Source: Mucilaginibacter sp. L3T2-6
Lineage (GTDB): Bacteria; Bacteroidota; Bacteroidia; Sphingobacteriales; Sphingobacteriaceae
Length of the DNA stretch: 64,000 bases
Assembly (NCBI RefSeq): GCF_030519355.1
Contig: NZ_JAUMKC010000004.1
Coordinates: 244,206 to 308,205 of the forward strand
Direction of reading: 5' to 3'
Shown here: positions 47,305 to 55,612 of the stretch, one piece after another
How positions within the stretch are numbered: position 1 is the stretch's first letter
Layout: each line of letters starts with the position of its first letter
Notes under the pieces: model-generated
The model's input: only the letters and a program-made list of their open reading frames with translations
The model's database searches: none
What the model was told of the DNA's origin: nothing
Program-made: the position numbers and the translations under genes

Positions 47305-47692
47305 TTATGATTTCTTATTAGTTTGTGATCGGGTTGTTAAAATTTTAAGACCGCTTGCGCCATTTTTCACATCTTTTTCCAATTGTGCTACGGTGTTTCT
47401 AGTCCAGTCCGGGTTATCTATATCCAAAAAATCCAGGTTCGTAAATACCAGCAGCCGGCCATTGCCATTTTTGCGCACATTATCAAGCGAGCGGTTTAAA
47501 TAATCGGGGCCGTTTACGCTGAAAAATTCGTGGCCATGGTAGTTATTGATAATTTTATACCCGCGCCCGCTAAGGTTTACCATCACCTTTATGTTGAGGC
47601 CAAAACTCGCCGCATTCATTCGCATAGCTGGCGTTGGTAGTAACCTCGCTGTATATCTTATTCTGGTTGGTTAAAATTTGTACCTTTTTCAT
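47305..47692 (-). pseudogene. Truncated, frameshifted amidohydrolase fragment
   Basis: The piece from 47625 to 47305 contains GRLLVFTNLDFLDIDNPDW and AQLEKDVKNGASGLKI, a pattern of metal-dependent amidohydrolases, then breaks off into unrelated residues. Upstream in another frame, ATG at 47692 opens MKKVQILTNQNKIYSEVTTN, which leads into the same protein near 47625, so there is also a frameshift. The ATG overlaps the TGA of the VOC gene (ATGA), a sign of former translational coupling. The catalytic barrel with its metal ligands is absent. The break point faces the toxin genes. Confidence 0.6.
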
Positions 47693-48072
47693 TCCTCGTC
47701 CGAATAATCCCGTTGCTCTAATAAAATATATTTGTTACCATTTTGGTCGGCAACGGTAAATTCCAATCCACAGCCGGTGTACCTTGGCATGCTTTCGCAT
47801 TTTACGCCGGCCTGGCCCAATCGGTAATAGTCTCTTAAACAATCATCGGTGTTTATCGTAAGTGCCTGCTGCGGTAAATCACCCCTTTGCTGCAGTGCGA
47901 TAAAAAAATTATTCCCCCATTTATTTTTTACCAGGAATCCGTGCCTGCCGGGTTTGTCCAACTCACTTAATGTCCCGTAGTTAAAAAAGCCGAGGTATTG
48001 CGTCATAAATAACAAGGCTTTTTGGGGCTCCTTAACATATACATCTGCATAGGTCAATTCTTCTGTCACCAT
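47689..48072 (-). CDS. VOC-family (glyoxalase-like) protein
   Basis: A 127-residue single VOC domain: TYADVYVKEPQKALLFMTQYLGFF at the start, HGFLVKNKWGNNFFIALQQR in the middle and GLEFTVADQNGNKYILLEQRDYS at the end. The fold is used by glyoxalases, dioxygenases and resistance proteins; metal ligands are not clear enough to name an activity. The frame is open to an ATG at 48243, but the extra 57 residues are rich in Arg/Pro and fit no domain, the shorter form has the usual family length, and a -7 box lies at 48100-48107, so ATG at 48072 is preferred. Confidence 0.7.
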   Translation of the reverse strand: MVTEELTYADVYVKEPQKALLFMTQYLGFFNYGTLSELDKPGRHGFLVKNKWGNNFFIALQQRGDLPQQALTINTDDCLRDYYRLGQAGVKCESMPRYTGCGLEFTVADQNGNKYILLEQRDYSDEE

Positions 48073-48099
48073 AGTCAGGTAGTGCTTTTTAATACTCCG

Positions 48100-48107
48100 C
48101 AAAACTA
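48100..48107 (-). promoter_or_regulatory. -7 box of the VOC gene
   Basis: On the minus strand TAGTTTTG matches TAnnTTTG, 28 bp upstream of the ATG at 48072. It supports the shorter start. No -33 box is evident. Confidence 0.4.
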
Positions 48108-48243
48108 CCGGCGGTGGTAATCTGCCTGATACCCCCACGAGGGGGATTTTTCTTTCACGATGGCTTTCGGGCTGTTTGGCCAGTTTTACCGGCCGGGGAT
48201 GTGCTGATCGTTTCCTGTCTTCTTGATTGAGATAGTCTTTCAT

Positions 48244-49170
48244 AGGTGTCGCTGTTTTGGTTGAAAAAACAACAGCGCTAAAAAAACCAAATTGGCGCAG
48301 GGCGAAAACATTTTTACATGAACCCTGGTAATTTCATGATGAAACCGGAAAGGTTGAAGAAAAAAAATCAGGTTAAAATAGCGTAAAAGGAACACCTGTT
48401 CCCCATCGCTTACCAGAAAAATAATTACCTGATATCACATGCGCGTGTGATGAATAAATGGTACCAGCAGTTCGATGCGTGAAGTTTCGTTTACAAGATA
48501 CGGGATGAAATAGCCACGGTTTCGAGTGCCGCATATCATCAGTCCGTTGGATAAAATATATTCAAAAATGTCTGCCACTTAAGCTTTCAAATCATCAAAT
48601 GAAAAGGCAGGTAGATTATACAATCTGCCAGCCATAACACCTCTGGCTATTTCGAGGAAAAACCGTAAGCTAAACTTACGTTCAACTTGCCGTTACAGAT
48701 GTTGTTCAATCGGAATAATATCCCGTTGCCTTGTCTGTGCGCGAAACTATCAGGAAAATTATTGCCAGATTGTCACCTGTTAAAGACGCCTTGTTTAACC
48801 CTTATTGCGTAATGCGGACAATATCTTTAAGGTTGAAAACGAGGTACATATTTCCGGCCCCGTCCACAGTAAACACGGGGTTGTCTGACCCGCTGCTACC
48901 TTCTGGCCCAAATGGACCGAGCAAGGAAAATTTGGTCGTGAAAGTGGTGAGCAGTGTACTTAAAGAGCGCTGAAATATGATCATTTTCTACGTCCACAAG
49001 CAAACCTAACTGGTAATTCTAAAGAAAATTTCAGTCGTTCAGCCCCTTTAGAAAAAAGTCAAAAACGTAGCCTTTGCTCAAGAAATTTCCGAGTCAGCAG
49101 ACCTCGCATAATCTTCTACTCCAGAATCAAATTATTCCCATCAATAAATTGGGAAAATGAACATCCAATA
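48244..49170. other. Decayed spacer with a possible gene remnant
   Basis: About 0.9 kb without an intact gene. On the minus strand 48802-48984 stays open for 60 codons, and its residues (DNPVFTVDGAGNMYLVFNL) look like one blade of a secreted repeat protein, followed by a stop and further coding-like but broken sequence. Short hairpins occur (for example cgctgtt/aacagcg near 48250-48280). It looks like debris at the right edge of the accessory segment. Confidence 0.35.
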
Positions 49171-49275
49171 ATAGTCCATTATGGTTCGAACTTGCACCAT
49201 TAACGTCTTCAAATTCGCGCTATTTTTTTTAAATCAGCTATAAAGTTATTTGAAAACAGATCCATTATCGACCCA
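49171..49275 (+). repeat. Long direct repeat, copy B
   Basis: Partner of the repeat at 23658-23760, same orientation, about 88% identical by hand alignment. It lies at the right edge of the debris zone, directly before a hairpin terminator and the BNR gene's 3' end. Both copies include a ggttcgaac stretch resembling a tRNA T-arm, but no full tRNA can be drawn. Confidence 0.75.
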
Positions 49276-49307
49276 AAACGCCTCTCATGAAAATGAGGGG
49301 CGTTTTT
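49276..49307. terminator. Bidirectional intrinsic terminator
   Basis: Arms aaacgcctctcat (49276-49288) and atgaggggcgttt (49293-49305) pair over 13 bp with one G-T around a gaaa tetraloop. T runs occur on both strands, so it can end the repeat-associated transcript rightwards and the BNR gene leftwards (22 bp past its stop). Confidence 0.8.
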
Positions 49308-49328
49308 GATAAAGGAACTTTCATCTAA

Positions 49329-51317
49329 TTATCTTTCTTGTAGTTTTTTTCTATACAGATAGTCGGTTATTTTGAAGATCGCATAGTTCTTTTCCCTTGC
49401 ATCCTTTATAAAAAACTGCTTTTTTGTTATTTCGTCGATGTACTGTCCCAGCTTTATAGAATTCGTCACAAACTTCAATCCGTCGTAGTCTATGTGCCAC
49501 GGAGTATATAGATAATTGGGCTTATCGTCAGAATTTTCTACTATTAATATTTTGCCGTCCTGAAACTTGAATATTATTCGTCTCCAATGTCTTGTGGTGC
49601 TCCAAGTTCCGTCAACTTGCCAAAATGCGTTATTTACATTTTCCTGGCTGACGTTAAATAAGCTATCGGCAGCCGATTTATAAAAATTAAAATCTGAGTA
49701 TTCACCAGGGAACGTATATAAATTATCTTCGTCAAATGGGATGAAGTCAGAGTTTTTCAGCTTGAGGCTCGTCTTATCTATAAACTTTTTAAATTGTTTA
49801 ATATCTTCCTGAGAGATATCCAGATCTGCTATTGAAACTTTTGAAAATCTGGCATTTTCCACCACTCTGATTATATTTTGGACTGAGGACTCGTCAAGTT
49901 CCCGAACTGCGCCGGAAAGGTATTTAGCAGATGATGAGTCGTTATCGACAATAAATTTTCCGGACTTTTCTACGTAGACTCTGTGCAGATTATCCGCACT
50001 AAAACAACCCTGATAACCATCCTCGAAGCGAATTGAAGACACGCTTTTGTCGGCAAACAGTTTGTTTGGCAGTTTAAATTCAGTAATAAGCTTGCTGTTT
50101 GGGTCTATGTTATAATAGTTGTTCAAGCCACCGCCGGAAACAAGAAGTTTGTTCTGAAATACCGTTGCATTTTCAATTGCGAAGTCCAGTGTCATAAACC
50201 GGTACCATTTTTTCTTTGTTTCATCAAATCGCAAAATATCATTTTTGTCAAACCCGAAGACATTACCGTTAAACTGCACTTTGATACCGGGTTCAGTAAT
50301 TTCAAAGTCGTCTGTAAGCAATGATGAAGAGACGAATTCATTTTTGTCGATTTTGTAAATATGATCCCATGTTAAAACAAAGAGTTTGTTATTCCTTACC
50401 CCAATTGCCCGGGGAGAGCTTTCCAGTTTTTGTTTTGATTCCCATGTTTTAAAGTATTCATTGTTAAATAATTCAATCTTTTGGTCATCGTCAACTGTAT
50501 ACAGGCCACCATCTTCTGTCACTTCGAAATCGACAACGTGCGGCAGGTATTTCCAATCGATATGCTCTGACTTTGTAATAAATACCTTGTTCTCCTGTGT
50601 AATAATGTAATAGTCGCCGAATATTCGTACTTTTTCAATCTCCGGCCGCTCTCCCTTCGAAAGGCGCTGATATTTTTTCTGACTTAAGGGAGAAGGCAGC
50701 CTTTCCCAACTTTTACAATTGTCTACCGTTCGGTAAATTTTATCCCAGGTGGAGCCAAATAGCCCGGTTTTTTCATCTTTCGCAAACCACACACATATAA
50801 ATCTTAAATTCCCTGTTGCTTCTACTTTGTTAAAGGTAGTCCAGGTTTTACCTGCATCTGAGGTATAGTAAATAAGTTGTGAGCTGCCGCTTGCCCAGGC
50901 TTTGCCATTGTTGTTAACATATGCCGCATCCAGCCAGCTACTTTCGCCAAATACTACTTTTTGCCAGGTTTTGCCATGGTCGGCCGACCGGTAAACAAAG
51001 TCTTCGTTTCCATTATCCTGAATAAAGCCGGACAGCATCATTGTGTCCTCAGAAAAGAAATTTATTCTTTCAAAGGTATTGCCTATCCTGGAACTATAGA
51101 GATCGGGTGAACCGAAAGGCCCAATATGCCATAACGCTCCAACTTGTTTGGTATGGTATACATTGCCTGCTTTGGTCGCCACCCAAATTTCTTCTGACGG
51201 TGAAATACCAAGGTGGGATACAGCGCCCCAAATTGATAGCTTTGCCAGATATTCATTTTGGCCGAAAACGGCGAGTGAGACAAATAAAAAGATGAATGAG
51301 TTGAATATCCTTTTCAT
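49329..51317 (-). CDS. Secreted BNR/Asp-box beta-propeller protein
   Basis: A 662-residue exported protein (signal MKRIFNSFIFLFVSLAVFG, cleavage before QNEY). The N-terminal half has Asp-box repeats S-x-D-x-G-x-T-W: RSADHGKTWQKV, YTSDAGKTWTTF and a variant TVDNCKSWERL, as in sialidase-like and photosystem-assembly-type propellers. The C-terminal ~200 residues are different: SKVSIADLDISQEDIKQFKKFI and FWQVDGTWSTTRHWRRIIFKF. No sialidase catalytic residues (Arg triad) are recognised, so a binding role is more likely. It stands alone, ending at a strong hairpin. Confidence 0.75.
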   Translation of the reverse strand: MKRIFNSFIFLFVSLAVFGQNEYLAKLSIWGAVSHLGISPSEEIWVATKAGNVYHTKQVGALWHIGPFGSPDLYSSRIGNTFERINFFSEDTMMLSGFIQDNGNEDFVYRSADHGKTWQKVVFGESSWLDAAYVNNNGKAWASGSSQLIYYTSDAGKTWTTFNKVEATGNLRFICVWFAKDEKTGLFGSTWDKIYRTVDNCKSWERLPSPLSQKKYQRLSKGERPEIEKVRIFGDYYIITQENKVFITKSEHIDWKYLPHVVDFEVTEDGGLYTVDDDQKIELFNNEYFKTWESKQKLESSPRAIGVRNNKLFVLTWDHIYKIDKNEFVSSSLLTDDFEITEPGIKVQFNGNVFGFDKNDILRFDETKKKWYRFMTLDFAIENATVFQNKLLVSGGGLNNYYNIDPNSKLITEFKLPNKLFADKSVSSIRFEDGYQGCFSADNLHRVYVEKSGKFIVDNDSSSAKYLSGAVRELDESSVQNIIRVVENARFSKVSIADLDISQEDIKQFKKFIDKTSLKLKNSDFIPFDEDNLYTFPGEYSDFNFYKSAADSLFNVSQENVNNAFWQVDGTWSTTRHWRRIIFKFQDGKILIVENSDDKPNYLYTPWHIDYDGLKFVTNSIKLGQYIDEITKKQFFIKDAREKNYAIFKITDYLYRKKLQER

Positions 51318-51429
51318 GATCGGAACTACCCTTAAATATATACAATAATTTCGCCATGCAGGCCGGAGTTTGAAAGTTATGTATTCCTTTAATTAATCTT
51401 TATCTTTAATAAATCGATTAACCTCCTGT

Positions 51430-51795
51430 ATGATGAAAAGAAAGATACTGACAATTATAGCCCTGCTTGTTTCCTTTAGTGCAGCATACGCCTATTTTGC
51501 TGGCATCGATGGCAAGTGGTCTGCCATGCTCAAAGGGCCGGATGGCAATGAGTTCCCGATAACTTATACTTTCAAGACAGATGGCTCAACGCTAACCGGC
51601 ACGCTCAGATCGTCTATCGGTACCTTTGACATTGCGGATGGAGTGATTAAAGGGGATAGCCTGTGGTTCACCGCCAGGGTTAATACCATGAATATAAAAA
51701 ATAAGGGCAGATATTATGCTGATGGGGACTCCATAAGCCTGCGGGTTGGCACAAGGTTAACGCATACGACGTTAAAACGCGGCGCGGATAAATGA
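51430..51795 (+). CDS. Small exported beta-rich protein
   Basis: A 121-residue protein with a signal peptide (KILTIIALLVSFSAAYA). The mature part reads as a small up-and-down beta-barrel: GIDGKWSAMLKGPDGNEFPITYTF, GSTLTGTLRSS, DIADGVIKGDSLWFTARV. This pattern is frequent in small Bacteroidota secreted proteins of unknown role. The gene at 55613-55999 encodes a protein of similar size and design (GKWDVLIKGTPNGDVHLMF) and may be a distant relative. Confidence 0.65.
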   Translation: MMKRKILTIIALLVSFSAAYAYFAGIDGKWSAMLKGPDGNEFPITYTFKTDGSTLTGTLRSSIGTFDIADGVIKGDSLWFTARVNTMNIKNKGRYYADGDSISLRVGTRLTHTTLKRGADK

Positions 51796-51968
51796 TGATG
51801 TTTCATACCAGCCGAGGTTTTTAGCCGGGCGAACGGACGCTATTTTAAGTTGGGTTAACTGGCAGCCCTGCATTTGAAGACAAAGAACCTTCGTCCGGAT
51901 ATTTATTGCTGTAACTTTTACTTCCACGGGCAATCTTATCAATATATCATAGTGATGTTATTAAAAAA

Positions 51969-53195
51969 ATGAAATATTATCTGTTAACTATTATACTGAT
52001 TGCGCTTTCTCAAACCGGGTCAGGCCAAAATAAAAACCAAATTAACATCGGGACCATTGAAACAATTCATTCAGGTGTGCTGAATGAAGACAGAAAGCTT
52101 TTAATCTATACGCCCCCGGGCTTAAGTAATGATCCTAAAAGCGCCGTACGCTACCCGGTCATTTATCTCCTCGATGGAGAAGTTTTCTTTCATTCATTTA
52201 CGGGAATAGCCGCCTACCTGAGCAGCACAGGAAAAATGCCGGAGATGATTGTAGTTGGTATCACCAACGTCGACCGGACACGCGACCTCACGCCGACCCA
52301 CTCGGTTTACTGGTCTGACGGCGAGAAAGATGAAAGGGCTTTGCGCAACTCCGGGGGTGGTGAAAAATTTATTTCGTTTGTGCAAAATGAGGTAATTCCT
52401 TATATCGAGGCCACTTATCCAACCGCGCCTTATCGGATGTTTGTGGGCCATTCGCTGGGCGGATTAACAGTAATTAACGCACTGGTCAATCATTCCTCCC
52501 TATTCAATTCGTATGTAGCTATAGATCCAAGCGTGTGGTGGGATAACCGGGCGCTGATGAACAAGGCCGGTCAGGTATTTTCACATTCGGATTACGCGAA
52601 CAGGATGCTTTTTTATGCGTCGGCCAACACGATGGATAAACATATGGACACTTTACGGGTAATGAACGATACAGCCAACGCCAATGTACATGTTAGGGAT
52701 AACCTTCAATTCCGCAGCCTCCTGCAAAAGGACAAGACGAGTCGCCTGGCATGGCAATGGAAATATTATCCTGAAGATAACCACCCGTCGGTTCCCCTTA
52801 TCGCTGGCTATGACGCCCTCCGCTTTCTTTTTAAGGGCTACGAACTGCCCAAGGAGATGAACGACCCGTCGTTAACAGCTGAAGAAATAAGAGTCCACTT
52901 TAATAATGTTTCTAAACTTATGGGTTATCAAGTGAAGCCTTCAGAAAGAACAGTAAACTTGTTGGGTTATGGCTGCCTTTCGAATAAGCAGTTTAGCCGT
53001 GCCTTTACCTTTTTTAAGATGAACGTAGAGAACTATCCGCAAAGCTTTAATGTGCACGACAGTATGGGGGATTATTATCTGGCAGTGGCCGATAAGAAAA
53101 ATGCAGTAACAGCATTTACTAAAGCATTAACTTTGCAGGAAAACCCCGAAACACGTAAAAAGTTGACGGAGTTGAAATTGAACCATTTAAACTGA
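51969..53195 (+). CDS. Exported alpha/beta-hydrolase esterase with TPR-like tail
   Basis: A 408-residue protein with signal peptide (KYYLLTIILIALSQTGSG). The esterase-D/siderophore-esterase-like domain shows YPVIYLLDGEVFFHSFTGI, the nucleophile elbow GHSLGG (Ser about 162) and DPSVWWDN; the late His is probably in EDNHPSVP. Residues about 300-405 look like TPR helices (FNVHDSMGDYYLAVADKKNAVTAFTKALTLQ). Relatives cleave siderophore esters or acyl esters; the true substrate is unknown. It stands alone. Confidence 0.85.
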   Translation: MKYYLLTIILIALSQTGSGQNKNQINIGTIETIHSGVLNEDRKLLIYTPPGLSNDPKSAVRYPVIYLLDGEVFFHSFTGIAAYLSSTGKMPEMIVVGITNVDRTRDLTPTHSVYWSDGEKDERALRNSGGGEKFISFVQNEVIPYIEATYPTAPYRMFVGHSLGGLTVINALVNHSSLFNSYVAIDPSVWWDNRALMNKAGQVFSHSDYANRMLFYASANTMDKHMDTLRVMNDTANANVHVRDNLQFRSLLQKDKTSRLAWQWKYYPEDNHPSVPLIAGYDALRFLFKGYELPKEMNDPSLTAEEIRVHFNNVSKLMGYQVKPSERTVNLLGYGCLSNKQFSRAFTFFKMNVENYPQSFNVHDSMGDYYLAVADKKNAVTAFTKALTLQENPETRKKLTELKLNHLN

Positions 53196-53436
53196 TGATT
53201 ATCAATAACTTATCTGTTTTATTTGGTTCGAGCCCATTGCTCTACTTGATGGTGCAAGAATTTCAAGTCAAATTATTATCAGTATAAATAGTTGTATATC
53301 TGAATGTTAATAAAAACATATTGGTTTGATGTTATATCAATACAAGCAAAATCAAAACAGCCGAAACATTCTCTCGCAGACATGCACAAACAAGTCGCCG
53401 CCTTGCAAAAAAACAGATAAAGTGATTACAACTTGA

Positions 53437-54012
53437 CTAAACGGCAACCAGCTCCAAGGTTTCTTCGTTGATCTTAAGATCAGGGTTGATCTTGTGAATG
53501 GTTGCTACAACTTGGTCTTTTTCCAAGGCTAATCTGGTAGTTGGAATCAGATCATCAAAGCCAATTTTCAATAGGGCATGGATAAGTACAACATCACGCA
53601 TGGAAAAGGAACAAGCACCGTTAATTAGTTCCGAAATATAACTTTTGCTGGAATGTCCTAAAATTTTTCCGAAATCCTTTTGCGTCAGTGATAATTCTTT
53701 GAGCTTGTCTTTAATGAGTTCTTTTCGTTTAGTAAAAAACATGCTTTCTTTCTCAATGATGGCCTCTGCTGCATCACTTTCCGCGATCAGTTCATCTGAA
53801 ATAGTCTCGTATTCCCAATTTTCTTTCTCGTAAGACTTGATAAGCTGCTGCAATGCGGTTCGTTTAGAAGTTAACTCAGGATGTTCTTTCACGAGTAAAC
53901 GCAACTGGCGATGAAACATAATGGCACGTTCATGCTCGACCTCTGAGTTGATCTTTCCTTTTTTTAATAAAAAATCCAAATCTGTCTGGATATTTAATTT
54001 TTCATGTTTCAT
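53437..54012 (-). CDS. HTH antitoxin of a HigBA-type module
   Basis: A 191-residue antitoxin-like protein. The N-terminal half is helical and charged; residues about 98-150 form an XRE/HigA-type helix-turn-helix (LSLTQKDFGKILGHSSKSYISELINGACSFSM). The start codon overlaps the toxin's stop (ATGA at 54009-54012), which couples their translation. It should bind the toxin and repress the operon through the palindrome at 54371-54389. The gene is longer than a minimal HigA (about 100 residues). Confidence 0.8.
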   Translation of the reverse strand: MKHEKLNIQTDLDFLLKKGKINSEVEHERAIMFHRQLRLLVKEHPELTSKRTALQQLIKSYEKENWEYETISDELIAESDAAEAIIEKESMFFTKRKELIKDKLKELSLTQKDFGKILGHSSKSYISELINGACSFSMRDVVLIHALLKIGFDDLIPTTRLALEKDQVVATIHKINPDLKINEETLELVAV

Positions 54013-54350
54013 ATATGTCCTCTGTCTTTAAGCCATTTAGCAATAACAGCTTTATTATTTTTAAACGTTCTTTCGTATTCAGCATGATTATCTGCCCAAA
54101 CGACATCTGCTATACCATCTTGTCCAAACTCGATCAGGATTAAGGTCCGGTGGATATGAATATCAAAAAAGTAGAAACCATCATTATGCACCTGGTCAGC
54201 GTCTGGCCTGATTGCTTTTAATTCTTTTTCATTAGTCCAGCTATTTGATTCTATATCCGTAATCAACTGATCTATAGCATTACACAGATCAGTGTTTCCT
54301 TTGTTTTTTTTCTTTAACTTCAATAAGCGTGTTTTGCCGATAAACTCCAT
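54009..54350 (-). CDS. HigB-type toxin (RelE-like mRNA interferase family)
   Basis: A 113-residue protein resembling HigB toxins of the RelE superfamily: a basic N-terminal helix (KTRLLKLKKKNKGNTDLCNAI), a beta core FYFFDIHIHRTLILIEFGQDGIADVVWADNH, and the family's end motif ADNHAEYERTFKNNKAVIAKWL. Such toxins cut mRNA on the ribosome. It is the first gene of the module, toxin before antitoxin, as in higBA. A perfect operator lies 20 bp upstream. Catalytic residues in this family vary, so activity is inferred from family and context. Confidence 0.8.
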   Translation of the reverse strand: MEFIGKTRLLKLKKKNKGNTDLCNAIDQLITDIESNSWTNEKELKAIRPDADQVHNDGFYFFDIHIHRTLILIEFGQDGIADVVWADNHAEYERTFKNNKAVIAKWLKDRGHI

Positions 54351-54370
54351 ATCCGATTATGCATAACAAA

Positions 54371-54389
54371 GTTCGGAATAATTCCGAAC
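54371..54389. promoter_or_regulatory. Palindromic operator of the toxin-antitoxin module
   Basis: gttcggaat, a single centre base, then attccgaac: a perfect 19-bp palindrome 20 bp upstream of the toxin start. Position and symmetry fit autoregulation by the HTH antitoxin. Confidence 0.75.
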
Positions 54390-54447
54390 AATTCCAAGAC
54401 GACTTGAATGACTTCGAAATGAAAAGCGAACGCTTTTGGCTGATCCC

Positions 54448-54578
54448 TTATTGAAAACTATTGCTCATCTGAAACAGCGGCAGATACATCGAGATCAATA
54501 TAATACCTACTATCAACCCCAAAAATATGATGATCAACGGTTCCAGCACGCTGCTGAGGGTGCTGGTTTTATATTCAC
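54448..54578 (-). pseudogene. C-terminal remnant of a type II secretion/pilus GspF protein
   Basis: On the minus strand the frame ending at 54448 encodes YKTSTLSSVLEPLIIIFLGL, then IVGIILISMYLPLFQM and a short tail. This is the closing membrane helix of GspF/PilC inner-membrane platform proteins, which read E-YKTS-LS-LEP-IIIFLG in many relatives. Only about 42 residues survive; the frame before about 54578 has no resemblance. No other secretion genes are in the window. Confidence 0.7.
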
Positions 54579-54690
54579 ACTGCAAAATGGTATGACGAAG
54601 CAATATAACGGCATCATAGCAACGCAAAGTTGGGGAACAGCGGCAGCTTATTTGTAATTTTTTTCTACACAAGGGCACTTAGGTTTTGGT

Positions 54691-55470
54691 TTACACCAGC
54701 ACCAAGCCCTCAACAAGGGCCTTTTCATATACCTCCCCGTTAAACTGATAATAGGTTGGAGCACGGTGTGCGCCGATGTGTTTTTTCTCTTCGAGCCTGG
54801 AGATAAGTTTGAGCGAAATTAGTTTGTTAGGGAAGTTGGTAGGATTTAATTTTTTACCGGATAACACTTCGTACAGCAGTTTGATCTCTTTTAACGTAAA
54901 CTTAGGCTGCAGCAGGGTTTTGCCGATAGGGAAATGGTAAAGATCGATGCGCATGGAAAACAGGGCCTCCCGAACCATTTCAGCATGGTCGAAGCCGAGT
55001 TCGGGCAACTCATTGATAGAAAACCAGCGGCACTCGCTCGAGATAAAATCGGCTTTTGGCTGTGAGTGCACAATATCAGTTATCGCATAAAAGGCTACGG
55101 AAACAGTTTCGCCCAGCAGCCAGTTGTCGTCTTCAAACTTAAGCCCTGTTAGCTCGTAAAACTTTTCTTCGTCGAAAATTCCCTGAGAGCTATTACGGCC
55201 AGGGTTCCCGAACGTTTTAAACTGTTTTAAAAACAGGTTGCCGATACCTGTACGTTCTTCAGTTGTCCTTGCAGCAGCTTTGTACAAGTTTTCGGTCTTT
55301 TTTACAAATCCTCCCGGCAGGCACCATTTGGTAATCACCTTGTTTTTTACCAGCAGCAGTTTCAACTCCCCGCCGTGATAGCCAAATATAGCGCAGTCCA
55401 CGGTTAGGTTCGGACGGTAATCAATATAGCCCTGCTCAAAAAAATGCTTTAAATCCTCCAGCGTTTCCAT
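54691..55470 (-). CDS. Nudix-domain transcriptional regulator (NrtR/AraR-like)
   Basis: A 259-residue protein: Nudix domain at about residues 20-150 followed by a winged-helix domain (FTLKEIKLLYEVLSGKKLN, then PTNFPNKLISLKLI). The Nudix box is degenerate: after GGFVKKTENLYKAAAR it reads TTEERTG instead of REUxEExG, so two catalytic glutamates are missing and hydrolysis is unlikely. That build is known from regulators that sense a small ligand through the Nudix fold. Two near-identical palindromes lie in the divergent promoter region (55492-55556), so it probably controls itself and the gene at 55613. The ligand is unknown. Confidence 0.8.
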   Translation of the reverse strand: METLEDLKHFFEQGYIDYRPNLTVDCAIFGYHGGELKLLLVKNKVITKWCLPGGFVKKTENLYKAAARTTEERTGIGNLFLKQFKTFGNPGRNSSQGIFDEEKFYELTGLKFEDDNWLLGETVSVAFYAITDIVHSQPKADFISSECRWFSINELPELGFDHAEMVREALFSMRIDLYHFPIGKTLLQPKFTLKEIKLLYEVLSGKKLNPTNFPNKLISLKLISRLEEKKHIGAHRAPTYYQFNGEVYEKALVEGLVLV

Positions 55471-55491
55471 TATTCCCGCAAGTAAAAATTT

Positions 55492-55556
55492 ATTTATTAA
55501 ATTTTAATAAATGTATAAATAAAATTACATACCTTCATTTATTAACTTTTAATAAA
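55492..55556. promoter_or_regulatory. Twin operators between the Nudix regulator and the divergent gene
   Basis: The 19-base word tttattaaattttaataaa (55493-55511, inside a perfect 21-bp palindrome 55492-55512) returns as tttattaacttttaataaa at 55538-55556 with one change, 45 bp apart. Both sit in the 142-bp gap between the divergent genes, as expected for binding sites of the adjacent regulator. Confidence 0.65.
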
Positions 55557-55612
55557 AGGGCGAACAAGCCGTCTGTAATAGAAAGCAATCCAATTAATTT
55601 AAATTATAACAC

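Noticed and set aside
48072..48243. 57-residue N-terminal extension of the VOC protein
   Set aside because: Arg/Pro-rich without domain match, contains a -7 box at 48100-48107, and the shorter form has the usual family length.
53221..53275. ggttcgagccc with atggtgcaag, similar to words in the long direct repeat
   Set aside because: One half matches directly and the other inversely, and no cloverleaf or longer similarity can be drawn; too weak to call a third copy or a tRNA.
54436..54657. 73-codon plus-strand frame between the toxin-antitoxin module and the Nudix regulator
   Set aside because: The opposite strand has the GspF helix pattern, which explains the open frame.
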